Of a stretch of 64,000 nucleotides of DNA, positions 1-12,215 are shown piece by piece (positions within the stretch are counted from its first letter, which is position 1; every line of letters starts with the position of its first letter). Source of the stretch: Dermanyssus gallinae (taxonomy: Eukaryota; Arthropoda; Arachnida; Mesostigmata; Dermanyssidae); assembly GCA_003439945.1 (NCBI GenBank), contig QVRM01002189.1, positions 1,268,001 to 1,332,000 of the forward strand. The letters are read 5' to 3'. A program made the position numbers and the translations under genes. The notes beneath the pieces are model-generated. The model made no database searches, was not told the DNA's origin, and was given only the letters and a program-made list of their open reading frames with translations.

Positions 1-318
1 AGCAGCGACCGCAGAAGCATTGGTCCGTACAAGCTGAGAGACAGTGGGCTGGACGACAACATAGCGTTTGCCGTTGTTGCTACTCGTTCCTGGTGCTGCT
101 GTTCAGCATGTCAATGCGCCTTCACCCACCGTCGTCGTCATCATCACCCCCCCTCACACACCCCCCGCGCTCCCCATTATTATTACTCTCGTTCCTTCCT
201 TCCATCAGCAGCACCATAACAGCCAATACAATAGCAGCAGCGCTCCGCTGTAGAATCTCCCCATCTAGTCAGGCGGGACATCAGCCTAGGTCTGCCTGGA
301 TCTGCCTCACCCACGCAA

Positions 319-926
319 ATGTCGAACGTAAGTATGCTGTTAGATTGCCCCGCCGTCGGTTGTCGTGTTGTCGCGCAGTTTTCGCATTCAGCTGAGGCGC
401 GCCAGTGTTGTTTCCTGTTACCTTTTTGTTACAATGTTGCAGCAAGATGTGAGCTGAGGGAAGGCGCAGCTGGATCGTCAGAAGACATTGGAGGGTGGGT
501 CGAGGGGTTAAGGGTTTCGCGCGGGGAGGGGCGGGGGGGGGGGGGGTTGCCCATTCCTCTATGCTCTCTCCCCATTATCCTTTAAGCGAGCAACTGCAGC
601 AGCAGCAGAAGAGGAAACAGAAGGAAACGAAGAAGAAAAAGAGCAAAAAACAGTGGTTCGTATGACGGCGACACGGCCACTGTTATGTCGCCGACCGCTT
701 AGTTGACGTCTGTGCTGTGTTCTCTCTTACCACTTCTTAGACGTCCACGATGTCGGCGGCGACCACAAGGGCGATCAGCATGACGACGACGATGATGACG
801 GCGATGACGACGACGACAGCCGCGACAATGGGAACAACAACAACAACGACAACGTTGGTCATCGACGGCCCCGCCACCAAGAACTACTATTACTCTCTGA
901 TGTTCTCTACGCCGATCTCATGCTGA
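319..926 (+). CDS. Possible two-exon short coding region
   Basis: ATG TCG AAC at 319-327 is followed at once by a consensus donor GTAAGTA. A pyrimidine-rich acceptor (ttctctcttaccacttcttag) ends at 740. Joined in phase 0, the second exon reads a Thr/Met-rich stretch made by (ACG)n and (ACA)n repeats, then LVIDGPATKNYYYSLMF, and stops at TGA 924-926 (64 residues). The frame is also open upstream of the ATG to about position 240, so the exon could begin earlier. The other frame of the second exon is open from 743 to 1333 and encodes an acidic stretch and a Leu/Val-rich membrane span. No family is recognised. The splice signals are the main support. Confidence 0.28.
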
Positions 927-2494
927 CGACGCTACCCCCGAATGACGACGGAAAAACGGACGCAGAGACAGACAGACAGATAGACGGGCGGCTGGCCAGG
1001 CCGCATCGTTCTGCTGCGGCACTCACTGATGATGTGGGGGCGGTTTTCGTTATACGTTTAAAATGTTCCTCCTGCCGGAGCAAAACGTTTCTGCTCCTTG
1101 TGCTGCTGCTGCGGCTGGTCGTGGTGGTGGTGGTGGTGCTTATATGTCTGGCGACTTGTGCCAAGTATCACGAAGAAGGCCTTCCGTACGCTAGTTTGCG
1201 CTATAACCGCGAGCCTACGGCAGGGACGGTCTTACTGGTGCTGTTGTGCTCTCCTCAACTCCGCGCCTGCGCCATTGTGAGCGGGGGAGGGGGGGGGGGG
1301 GCAAACCGCGTTGTCAACAGGGCCACAGGGTAGCAGGGACACAAAGCGACACCAGCGAAACAATTTAGCTTCGTTTTCACCTCGGGGTGTTTCGCCTTTT
1401 CGTTGTTCTGTTCCGTAGTTTTACTTTTCCGTCTGTCTTTCACATTTTTTTTTGTTTCTTTCTAAGTTGTCATCGCTGACGAGCCCGACGATGACGGCCA
1501 TTTTGTTGGCACCGAGAAGCCAAGAAACGGGTCGAGGAGACATAGAGGGAACTTTTGGCCCGACGAGAGCCATCTCGCTTGAAAGCTGGCGACTGCGGCA
1601 ATGGCAGTGCGGAAGGCGGCTACATTAGCAGCATCAGCGCCAACACAGCATCAAACAAACCGAATTTGCCTGCTAGTTGTATTTTTTTGGGTTCATTTAA
1701 TTCTAACTCAGTGAGCTGCAAAAGTCGTTTTCATTGTTTCCCATTTTATTATATTTCTTTCGCTCTCTTTCTCTCTATCTTTTTCTATTCTCTTTAGAGC
1801 ATCTACTTTTCTTGCGCCCCTTCAATGTTGTAGAAAAGGTATAATTATGCTGTGTCATCAGATGAATGTGTAGTTTTGTAAACGAGGCATAATGCCTCAT
1901 GCATGTGCACATTTAATGTCGTCGTTATGGGGAAGAAAGGGCAACGTAACACGTTAGGCAGAGTAATTGATCGTGCATCTCGACACCGGACAGCTGGCTT
2001 CAACGTGAAGCCAATCCGTTTACGGGGCTATATGATGCTGCGGCCTGCGTGTGGCTGGCGCACGACAATAGAGCTGCGGCACAGAGGAGGATAGAGGCCA
2101 GGTGGGAGATCGTCTGCACTTTACGGCAGTGACGGCTGCGTGCCAAATGCTCATAGATTGTTCAGGCCAGTCAATGGGCCGCCCGTATTGCCCGCCCGAG
2201 TGGGAATGTCGGCCCGTTCGTACATTGGTCGAGCCAAGCCACGAGAGATGATAGTTCCGTTTTACCAACATTCGCCGAGCGATGGAACATCTTGTAGTCA
2301 ACGAGCTTTACAGATAATACTTCATCACGGAGTAACGGCAAGCAAGCAATGGATGGCTCTGCGCAAAAATTATTGGGGAGAGGTTGAAAGATCGCGTGAG
2401 AGAAAAGAATTGCAGCACAGCTATCCCCTAAGCCCTTGCTACCCTGCCGTTCGAAGACGGCAGACGAAGCAAAGCAAGCATCGTTATTCGTCTT

Positions 2495-2497
<3 letters not shown>
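927..2497. other. No confident gene
   Basis: It includes an open frame to 1333 with a Leu/Val-rich segment, a G run at 1289-1301 and a T-rich stretch near 1445. Nothing between 1334 and 2497 looks like a known gene. Confidence 0.5.

Positions 2498-2535
<38 letters not shown>
2498..2535. repeat. (TA)n microsatellite
   Basis: 38 bases, ending exactly where the LINE 3' piece starts. Confidence 0.95.
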
Positions 2536-2536
<1 letters not shown>

Positions 2537-3115
2537 CCACAATTGCACCATACCTGACGCTTAGCCATTTAAAAAGTCTAGACAAGCTAAAGGCCAGATA
2601 TGTTAAGCGTGTTTTGCGGCTTCCAAAGTGCGCTTCGGCAACACTTGCCTTAGAGATGTGCGGAGAGAGAACACTTATTGAAGACCTAGCACTTAGTAAC
2701 ACACCATTTACACCGCATATTCTAGACTCATATCGAGCCTACAGAGAAAACAGAAATTTAACATTGGTAGCTGAGAATTACACTGATGGCCCGGCCTTGT
2801 CTTCACGTAGATGGAAAGGAGCCATGCAAAGGAACCGCTCGGTAATCTGCCGAATAACCTGGCACGGGTACCACCATTACATATGCATGAAGCCAAGCTG
2901 TTTTAATATGGAAGAATGTGTTTGTAGCCTTTGCGGAGAGTTTGATATTGGACGCTATCATATACTTGTGTGCCCAGAAATTTGCGGAACGTCCTTATCA
3001 TCCAAAGTTAAATTTATATTGTAAGACCAAAAAGTCACATTGTGACACTTTGTGAAAATTGAATCAACTGTCTACCAATTTTGTGGTGAAATAAATGCTG
3101 AATTGAATTGAAAAA
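2536..3115 (+). mobile_element. 5'-truncated LINE, 3' end of ORF2 with tail
   Basis: Open frame to TAA at 3022-3024. It carries the C-terminal hallmarks of a non-LTR ORF2: LDKLKARYVKRVLRLPK, a W-x-G-Y-H-H block, and the Cys/His cluster CVCSLCGEF...YHILVC. The 3' UTR has AATAAA at 3090-3095 and ends in aattgaattgaaaaaaa, as expected of a retrotransposed tail. It begins directly at the end of a (TA)n tract, which marks the truncated 5' edge. The frame of this part is intact, so it is among the youngest elements here. Confidence 0.8.
3090..3095 (+). other. Polyadenylation signal of the LINE
   Basis: AATAAA about 66 bases after the ORF2 stop and about 20 bases before the A-rich tail. Confidence 0.6.
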
Positions 3116-5476
3116 AATATATATATATCTAAATATATACATACAGGCTGCCTCGATTGTACTACTAGACATGCATAGCGCCGATAAAAAAAAACGTTTA
3201 CATGCCCTTCCACTTTAAAAATCGTGGGTAGACAACGTGAACTCCTCGTGTAACCTTTTCTTAACTGCATATATACAATATCTAGGTTCACCAACGAGAA
3301 TTCAGACCTTAGTGCTTGTAGTTTGGCAAACAAATTATAAGGACAATAACGAGAGGTTAGGTGTTAATTTTACACACTTGATCTTTGTCGCTCTATGTCT
3401 TATATATTTCCAGAAACTAGTAGCTAGCCATAAATAATTACTTTTGAAACTTACTTTTATTAGTTAACTTCTGCTGGCCCGAACAGCATTCACTTCTGGA
3501 AAGATTATGAGCATGAAAATATGCTGAAAAGACATATGGTATTAGAAAAATCACTAAGCCAGTAACGAACGCTAGCAACGGGGTGGGGCTAAGTTGTGGA
3601 AAAAATATTGTAGTCATTAGCAAGGGACATACGTTAAGGAATCTCAAATGTAAAACGGCCTACCGTCGAATGTCCTTGCAAGACGATTGTTTAGCCAATG
3701 ACAGAGTAGGCAGAGGGGCGACTATGAAGCGCAAATAGAGGAAACGAGACTACATTCCGTTGGCGCATACGAATCTTATGACCTTCTACATTCCACAGCT
3801 GTCCTATCGGCTTTTTAGTGATTAACGATATTCTCAGGCGAAGACAAGCTTGCCATCGCCCCGTACTGCCGACATAAAAACGTTCAAAGCTCAAGCTAGG
3901 ATTCTTCGATCTTAAACTGCTTCTGTTGCTGCGATTTGATATTTCTGGTATGATTTACCCCGGTTCAGGTTTTTATTTGTGCGTGAGTTTACATAATTGT
4001 TGTACAATCGTGTTTATCGATTCTAATGCAGCTAAATGAATTGCAAGTGTATGTTTGAAAGACCGCCGATATCGAGGTCAAATGTCAAACGAGGTTATAA
4101 GGATTTGTGGATCTCGAAGTATGGAGCAAGTACCACAAAGGCGAAATTCACAAGCGTCGGCTGGTCCAGCCTAGTCAATGAGGGTCAAAGGCCTACACGA
4201 GCAAGTCGATGTCAAAAAGACTCATACAGCCCCGTACTTTCATCTCATCCGCCCTCTTTTGTCGCTCCAATGTCCACCGGTGGCTGCAGGAGTGTGTTGG
4301 CGATGTGCCAAGATTTCCCTAGCAATCGCTGCCAGCCTTTTGTAGACATGCCCTCAAATTCCTTCAGCTTGCGCTTCACTCCGCGATCCACTGCAGCCTT
4401 GGACAGGCTCTTTTTGCAGCAGGGAGGAGACGTTCGGCTTGTTTCCGGATACTAAGCTGGCTAAGTTTGTGAGTGACATGTGAGTGGACGGCTGAGTAAG
4501 TGGCAAACGACGACTATTGTCAGCGTCGAGTTGAATTTGAATGCCGGCTCAATTGTCAATGCCAGCCAGCAGCTTTATAGCGACAGCCGACTACGGACTA
4601 CAGAAGCGCAATAGGCAGCGGAAAAACCGAATTCATTTTTCCCTTCCCCTTTCCTTCTGTATCCTTTTGGTATGAGGAAGAGGCGGCTCAACGAGATGAG
4701 GCGGGCAACCAAAGTAGGCCTTATCAGGAGAACATGAGCGAACCGCGGGCGCTCTCCGCCTGTTGGAGCTTGCGTGCATTTTGCTATAAGTGGAGCAAAG
4801 TTCCCTGTTTTCCAGCTCCCAGAGGTTCTTCTTCGCCGTAGCCGCTTCTCTACTCCAGAGGGTGGTTCATACTTTTCCACAAAGGCTATGAACCTTCAAC
4901 TTCTCCTTCTACTATATTTTCGGATACCGGTTCCGTCTCGTTGTCGTCTTTAGTCGGTCTGCGCTGCAACCTACTAAAGGAAATCATCGTACGCCGATCG
5001 ACATACGCCAGAAAAATCTGACTCTGTATGATAAGCGGCGGCGGTGGCCATCACGGACCGATGGTAACCAGCGCAGCTTAGAAAGCTTCTTTTTCGCATA
5101 TGCTAGAATCTTTTTCACGTATGCTAGAACTGCTTGTCTACTAGGTGATATTTGTATCATGCGTCCATTCTTAAATAATGTTGTGAATCCTTCATACATA
5201 CATGAAGGGCGTTACTCAAACCGGATTCTACTATTCACACACGCGCACACACACACAATTATTTTGTCTCTATTGTGGCCGTGTGCTAGCGCCATTACGT
5301 CATTACGACCGAAACAAATTTGAACAAGATGCATTGCCGACTCATTAGAGCCGATTGTTGACAGCGTCGATGGCGACAGCACACGGCGGTTATTATTGTC
5401 GTCACAAAGTGTAATAATACAATCAATTAATACAAGGACAACAGCAACAACAACAGTAGGCAACACACGAACACGC
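3116..5476. other. No confident gene
   Basis: AT-rich to 4 kb, then mixed. Frames of up to 139 codons (4036-4455) have no recognised features. A short (CA)n run lies near 5235-5256. Confidence 0.5.
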
Positions 5477-5800
5477 TTAGTTCTTCTTTTTATTTCCTGC
5501 ACCGGCTGCTGGTTTCTTGTTTCCGGACGGAGGTGTGCCTCCTCCATCGCATGCGTCGTCTTCCGCGGCCTCATCGGAGGCGCTGTTAGCCTCGCCCCCG
5601 CCGCCAGCACCTCCTCCGCCCCCGCCTCGACCACCACCTCCACCACCACCCCCTCGCTGGTTTGGCCGTGGCGTCGTTACCGGCGGTGCGCCTGGCGAAG
5701 TTGTTGTGGTAGCGGCGCCGGTCTTCGCGCTGCGAGTCCTGTTGACGGCCATCATTAGACCAACGATGAGAAGAACCAGCAGCAGGCGGTGACGGCACAT
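5477..5800 (-). CDS. Probable small secreted Gly-rich protein
   Basis: Minus-strand frame of 107 codons plus stop, starting at ATG 5800. It begins MCRHRLLLVLLIVGLMMAVNR, a good signal peptide with a likely cut after TRSA (about residue 25). The mature part is Thr/Pro-rich (about 28-43), then has a Gly tract broken by one Arg and one Ala (about 48-68), an acidic stretch with Asp/Glu (about 70-82), and a Lys/Asn-rich end (NKKPAAGAGNKKKN). The composition suggests an extracellular, cuticle-like or silk-like or antimicrobial-type peptide; this is inference. An upstream ATG at 5908 would add 36 residues, including a Val run made by an (ACG)n repeat, so I prefer the inner start. The frame contains repeats, so a chance ORF is not excluded. 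Confidence 0.45.
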   Translation of the reverse strand: MCRHRLLLVLLIVGLMMAVNRTRSAKTGAATTTTSPGAPPVTTPRPNQRGGGGGGGGRGGGGGGAGGGGEANSASDEAAEDDACDGGGTPPSGNKKPAAGAGNKKKN

Positions 5801-6730
5801 GGCCGTGCGGTATGCGCTCTCCGCTCGAGCCGAGCACGATGAGGGCACCACAACGAAGACAACGACGACGACGACGACGACGGCGGCACGTACGTAGGAA
5901 AGTCGCAAACAAAGACCCGATCGGCGCTACAACGAACGAACGGATGGATGGGCAGAGAGACACACGCAGGACGACGTCAAGTAGACAGGCGAACTCAGCG
6001 CTGTCTATCTGTTACCTGCGCTAGTATGCGCTGCTACTGTCGAGCTAATAATGTCGGCTGGCCGGCCGCCCGGTGGGTGGGTGGCTGGGTCGATTGAACG
6101 GTGGCGCGTTTTGCTCATCGGTGTCCCGAAAACGACGGAATTGTGGAAACGATGAAGATGACGTCGTTGATGTTGTCGACGACGACGACGACAGAGAACG
6201 CTCAATCGTTCGGTGGGTCGATGGATGGGTCAATCGTTGCTGCACACTCTAATATCAGGTCTGAGAGCAGAGAAGGCGACGAGAAGGCTCTTATTTAGCC
6301 TTCATAGTTGTGCCAGCTATGAACTGTAGTACTGCGGTAGTAGTTGCCGTTGAAGTAGCGGTGCTGCTGCTGCTGGTAATGCTGTGGCACATCATATCCG
6401 AAAATGCTGCTGCGTCACCCGTCCGCCTGCTTGTATGTATGTATGTCTGTCCATCCGCCGTATATTCTATATGACTGTGGCGTCATTGACATAGACGGGG
6501 GCATACATAGATAGGGTGGGCGGCACGGCCCCGCGGGCAGAGATCGATGCCGTTGTTGACGACGCAAACATTGGCCAGATGAAAGCAGCAGCAGCAGCCG
6601 CAGCGGCAGAAGCACCAGCAACGGGCGCCGCTATTTTTCTGCTTGCTCCTGCGAAACACCAGTAGTCATCATATGGGCTGAAGTTTCTGTAGCAGTGAGA
6701 GTAGTGGGTAGTTCAGTAGTGCTACTCGTT

Positions 6731-6790
6731 ATTGTTGTTGTTGTTGTTGTTGCTATTGTTGTTGTTGTTGTTGTTGTTGTCGTAGTACTA
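6731..6790. repeat. (TTG)n triplet repeat
   Basis: About 50 bases of TTG with one interruption (GCTA). Confidence 0.9.
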
Positions 6791-6982
6791 TTAGTGAGCA
6801 CACCGTAAAATAGAACGCAGACCATCAAACGCCGCACACGAATACAGAGATGAGATCCTGTCGTTAGACAAACTTTGCGCCGCTGCTGTGTAATTTCGAT
6901 ATCATTGTTCAAAGGAAAAATAGCATGATGACAGAATATAACGCTACGATTATTGAAACCTGCATTCCTATTCTGTGTCCTC

Positions 6983-6985
<3 letters not shown>

Positions 6986-7014
<29 letters not shown>
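6986..7014. repeat. (TA)n microsatellite
   Basis: About 29 bases. Confidence 0.9.
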
Positions 7015-7018
<4 letters not shown>

Positions 7019-7389
7019 TTAGCTGACGAACGGCGAGTGTGGTACTGTTGCACAAAATTGCACTTGATTGCCCTACACTAGATACGGGCCTGAGCTTGGG
7101 ACGGGCTGACGCGCGTGTCTCGCATCAACCGTAATATCGGCCGCCATAATAAGCGTCCGCTGTCCATCTCAACGAGAGCATTTCTCAGTCATTGTGGTCA
7201 TAATATTTTACCCTGTTGAAGGGCCAACTACATCATGTCTGCGCCACTGTGCCGCCACTTACCATCGCTCGTTTGTTTGTACATGCAAATACGGCGGCAT
7301 TGGCTAGTGCGCACTCCCGCTCACTCAATTCAAACTCGAATGACCCTGAATGGTCGGTGGTGGAACGCTAATTACTACTACAGAATACT

Positions 7390-7440
7390 TCTACTACTAC
7401 TACTACTCTTCATACTACTACTACTACTACTACTACTACG
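7390..7440. repeat. (TAC)n triplet repeat
   Basis: Two runs of CTA triplets parted by ctcttca. Confidence 0.9.
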
Positions 7441-8890
7441 GTAGATGTGCATTCTTGTTGACGTTGTTGTCGTGGTAACGCTATTCTATAGTCAGGCACG
7501 CTCGTGCTTGCTTCTTGGATACTATCAGATGGGCCTCACATCTATACGTTTGGCCTAGGCGGCGGAAACTCGACTAACCTTCGCAGATCGGCGTTATTTC
7601 GTCTGCGGTCTCCGGCCTCCGGCCTTCTATTCGGTGCGGCGCCCTTTTGTCGTCCACTGTTTGCCCTCGACGTTATGTTAACGACAGGTTACTCCCTCTT
7701 CAACGTGTCGTGCCAGCCGCGCACTCATTGAGAGAGGCGCCGAGGTTTTTCCGGGGTGTGTTTAAAATTTGCGGCCGCCGCCGCCTGCTCCAGTGGGTGC
7801 AGTTAGCATGGCATTACATTCGGGTTGAGATGTCCTGGCCGACAGAGTCGCAACGCATCACATCGCACTCAGCTCTTTCATACTAAAAGCAACTACGCTG
7901 CTACCATGCAGGATGCAACAGCAACGTTATTAAACTGTCGGGAATACCACCACAGCGAGAGCAGCTGAAAGAGCCGCTGTTTGGGATTGGTTGAACCACA
8001 ATATATGGCTACGGCTATCTATAGCCTTACCTTATTGGGTCAGCATGAGTCCGGTGGCAACGTATTGGTCCCGCTGGGTTGCCGTTTGGCTGCGGCAACA
8101 AGGTACTGTTGCTCTCCTAGCCCTTTCCTCGGCAATTTTGCGCCTAATGTGTGTCGTGCGTACCTGGCGCGTACTCGGAACGTTTTGGTCCGCAATCAGG
8201 CAATATCTGTTGCATTGCCGGTGCAACTCCTGCCTCTACCACTGCGACTGCTTCTGCTAGAAATGGGTGGGGGAGGTGGGTTCGAAGGCCGGCCGCGCTG
8301 TAGCTCATGTGTAGTAGCAGGGATATGCCATAAATCATCTAAAATAAAAACAGGCTGCTCAAAGCATTTAGTCAGTTCCGCCTAGCGTACTTAGCGAAGT
8401 CGCCCGGTTGTCCCTAAACGTAAGAATCTGACGAAGTGCTAGATTCGTGTATCCAGTCTGCTGCACACGACAATGTTTAAAGCTTAGAATGAGGCCCGAA
8501 CTGCAGGCTCAAACCATTCTCAGTATAACCCCTGATACAAGTGAAACGAATAGAGATGAAAGTCAATTTTTCCCAATGTTATACCTACGTAAACTCGTGT
8601 GATTAAAATTGTGTAACATAATGTATAATTGAGGGCGTTAATATGTATAGAGTACACAGTGCTTCAAAAATAGAACTGTACAGCGTTTTTTGCTCCATTA
8701 GCGTTTTATTTTCATAATGTCTTATAATTAATAGCATTTTTGCTGGACACCCATCTCGCTACGCCTTCAAAGATGGTGCCGCGATTTTGTTTCTACTGAA
8801 GAAAAAAACACAAAATTAGTTCAAACTAAATTAAGGGATTATGTATATTTCGTTTGTGCGCATAACATAGTATTCTACAACAATAATTGT

Positions 8891-8930
8891 ACTTATATAT
8901 ATATATAAGTACAATATATATATATATATA
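8891..8930. repeat. (TA)n with perfect 20-base palindrome
   Basis: Bases 8891-8910 (acttatatatatatataagt) are self-complementary; a second TA run follows. Confidence 0.9.
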
Positions 8931-9796
8931 GCTAATCGTATTCGTCACAGCGGCTGTGCGTCCCCACTCAGTCTTCCGTCGAGGACTTCTACGGTTCGAT
9001 GTGTTCAACATGTGTCAACAACATAAGGCAACAATCCATTCCAATAGACTTCCAAGAGACTTCTGCCACAATTGGCGGGCAGGCGGGGGGGGGGGGGGGG
9101 GGCGTTCAGCAGAGCGGAGTTCCGGTTCCTGCAACACGTCCCGTCGCCAGCATAGCACGGCAGTGAGAATGAGGTATGAGGGGCTCATCTATATAGTAAA
9201 TGTTCGCCTTTGTATCGCCGGTTGGTGGTCGAAGAGCCCTGCACATCCTGTTGCGACCTCGAGCCACGACTGTGCCGGTACCGTTTGGTCGGTTTCTAGC
9301 CGCGGCACTGTGCGGTGTGTGCTTGTGTTACAGCATATCCTGCTTACTCTGTCACGGACGACCGCTCTTGCGCCACCAGTCCAACCAAACCATTCAACCG
9401 TTCGGCCGACCAATGCGCTCACTGTGCTTCAGATTTGTTTTTTGTTGTTGTTGAAGCCAAAGAGCAAACGTCGAGAGGCGCTAAATAGCTCTAAAACGAT
9501 GCTTTCTTCTTAGCCTTTCGAGTTTCGTAGTGCGTAACTCTGCCTGTAGATGGTTCGATGGTCGAATTGGATTGTTTCGCTTCTGCTATGTTTACCATCA
9601 GCTTGACAAACGAACGCCTAATGGTAGACTAGATTCTAGCTAAGAACAAATGCCACTTGTCGCTGATTTCTCTAGACAAGCTATTGTTAGGAAACATCGA
9701 CAATAGGCTAAGAACTTTTCTTCTACAAGTATTGACTGAAAAATCCATGCTATCGTTGTTTTCTGCGATATATATGTGAGTTTGTGTATATGTATG

Positions 9797-9819
9797 AATA
9801 TATATATATATATATATTT
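9797..9819. repeat. (TA)n microsatellite
   Basis: About 23 bases. Confidence 0.85.
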
Positions 9820-10539
9820 AGGCCGTATCATGTTGTCTGTGGTTAACACGCCGATAGCAGACGACGAGGGACCTGGCCAATGGGTGGGACCTACGGTGTC
9901 CTTTTAGTCGTTGATGAGCGGTTGCCCCCCCCCAACGTTGTTCCCCATGTTGTTGGGGTTGTTGCCTTGTTGCGACTCAAGGCTGCGCCTGTGTGTGTGT
10001 GTGTCTATGTGAATTTCTGCAACGTATGGACCTTGTCGTGTCAGGCACACTACGTTTGCCCATGGGTTGGCGTGTCTGCCGACGTGCGTCTGTGACGGCC
10101 AGCCGACAGCCGTAGTACTAATAATAATGGCCGCGTCCTAGTCGGGCGTGGGCGTCAGGCAAAGGACTAGCCCACGCGTTGATAACGGCCCACTAGGTCG
10201 TCCACGGCGGACCAGCTGGGTGGGTACATGACTATGCGACGTACAGGCTGGCCTATAATACGCCAACTCATCAGCCGTGGCCGTCCCGCGCACTGCGGCG
10301 GTCACTACGCGGCGAGTAGCAATGGCCACAAAGTCTTCACGCTTTGCTGCTGACCCAGGCCAACAGCAGCCGCAACTGTGACGTGAGCCGTTGCTGTTTT
10401 GTGGGTGGGTTTTGTGGACCGATGTATGATCATCAAGTTGTGAGAGGAATTTTTGCGTGGCCGTCCGATCGGCACGCCCAACAGAAAAGGTCAATACAAC
10501 CTCTCCTTTTATGCTCCTCTCTCGGCGGCTGTATCTAGT

Positions 10540-10563
10540 TATATATATATATATATATATATA
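10540..10563. repeat. (TA)n microsatellite
   Basis: About 24 bases. Confidence 0.9.
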
Positions 10564-12058
10564 ATTTTTATATGCACATTTATAGGTATGCTATGTGTTT
10601 ACTAGCATATGTAGTTCCAAGATATTAATAATTGCCTAGTTTAATCCCGACACGAAACATAATGGGGCGAAGTCGAAGGATTAGTTTCAAAGTAATGCAA
10701 CATACAACATAAGACTATACATACATGAATAACTAGGTAATGAGATGAAGTGCGGCCGACCGCACACACGCTAGGGAAAAAGCGACAGTAATACTAGCAG
10801 AAGCGTTGCCGTGAGAAACCGAACAACAGGGCTTGAATGGACTCGGTCTAATCTGCTACGCACTGAGGAACTAAGGAACACCCATAATGTGGCGCATTGA
10901 TAGGATGGACTCGTATATCCTACGACGCAGCAGACAGTCCGTCAGGTTCACAGGGTGCAACCGCTATCCTTATGGCAGACCCAAGGACTACCTTTGAAAA
11001 GTTAGATTTGTGTGGCTAGTAACGCTATCTAGCGAACAGCAAGCAGTAGCGTGCTGGTAGCCTAAACGAAACGAGTTTTCTCAGATATAGTGCTTATCCA
11101 TCTTGCCTTGTCGACGTTGTGTCATATCGCAAATTCGAGATCTAGCGCCGGTATCCCCGGTATGTCTGAAGAAGCTATTTCAACTAGCTAAGTTCCTTTG
11201 GGAGGATCCCGACGCATGTCGTTAGTTTAGGGGTAGCGACCGTTTTATCGGTCGTCGCAGATAAATCAATTTCCAACCTACAGCCGTCCTCGTCCACGAT
11301 CCAACGGACGGACAGGAAACGGCGACGAAGCCAAACACTCCACGACGGGAACCAACGGTTAGGGACCACCGCCTCCACCAAGCGACGCGACACGACGACA
11401 TCACGTCAGACGGGCTGCGTCTGCTACCGCTAGCACTGCTAATCCTTCCGCCGTCGCCGCCACCGCCGCCGATCATAGCCAAAAATCGTACAGTGAATGT
11501 TTACGAGACGATCGTAAATTCGCTCCGGATTACGGTCGGACGTATCGCTGAAGGACACTACCATTGTGTCGAGAGTTCGCGGGTTGATTGGGCTCGGCTC
11601 GGCTGGGGTGGGCTGGGTTGGGCAAGGCTGGGCGTTGCGAAGACCCACGACCCAAACACGACTAGGAGGAACACGAGCAGAGCGCCGAAGAGGGCGTAGG
11701 AAGAGCGGGAGGAGGAGGTGTTGGACAACTAGGTCTGGAAACCGTCGCCGGACGCGGACGCCAGCGAGCGAACGCGAAGAGGAAGAACCCCACGGCCACG
11801 GAATGAACGGAAATGACCTTTTTTCGTCGCCGGCCGCTAATTTGGCAAGAGAGCGGCTTGAACGTCGTTTGTTTTGCTCGTTCATTTCGGCGCCTATACG
11901 AAGATACTATTATTACCTAATCACGAAAAGGCATCCCCCAACTGCAATTGCGACTACTGCAACCAGACAGCAACAACAGTAGCAGCTCTGTCCATACGGC
12001 CGTAAACGTGCCCTATGCTACTACCGCAAGCGAGAGACTAACTGCGTGTTGAGAACAA

Positions 12059-12215
<157 letters not shown>

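Noticed and set aside
6621..7053. Thr-rich minus-strand frame of 140 codons
   Set aside because: Almost all of it comes from the (TTG)n and (TA)n repeats.
8956..9513. 185-codon plus-strand frame
   Set aside because: It crosses an 18-base G run and shows no domain; several overlapping frames are equally open in this GC-rich stretch.
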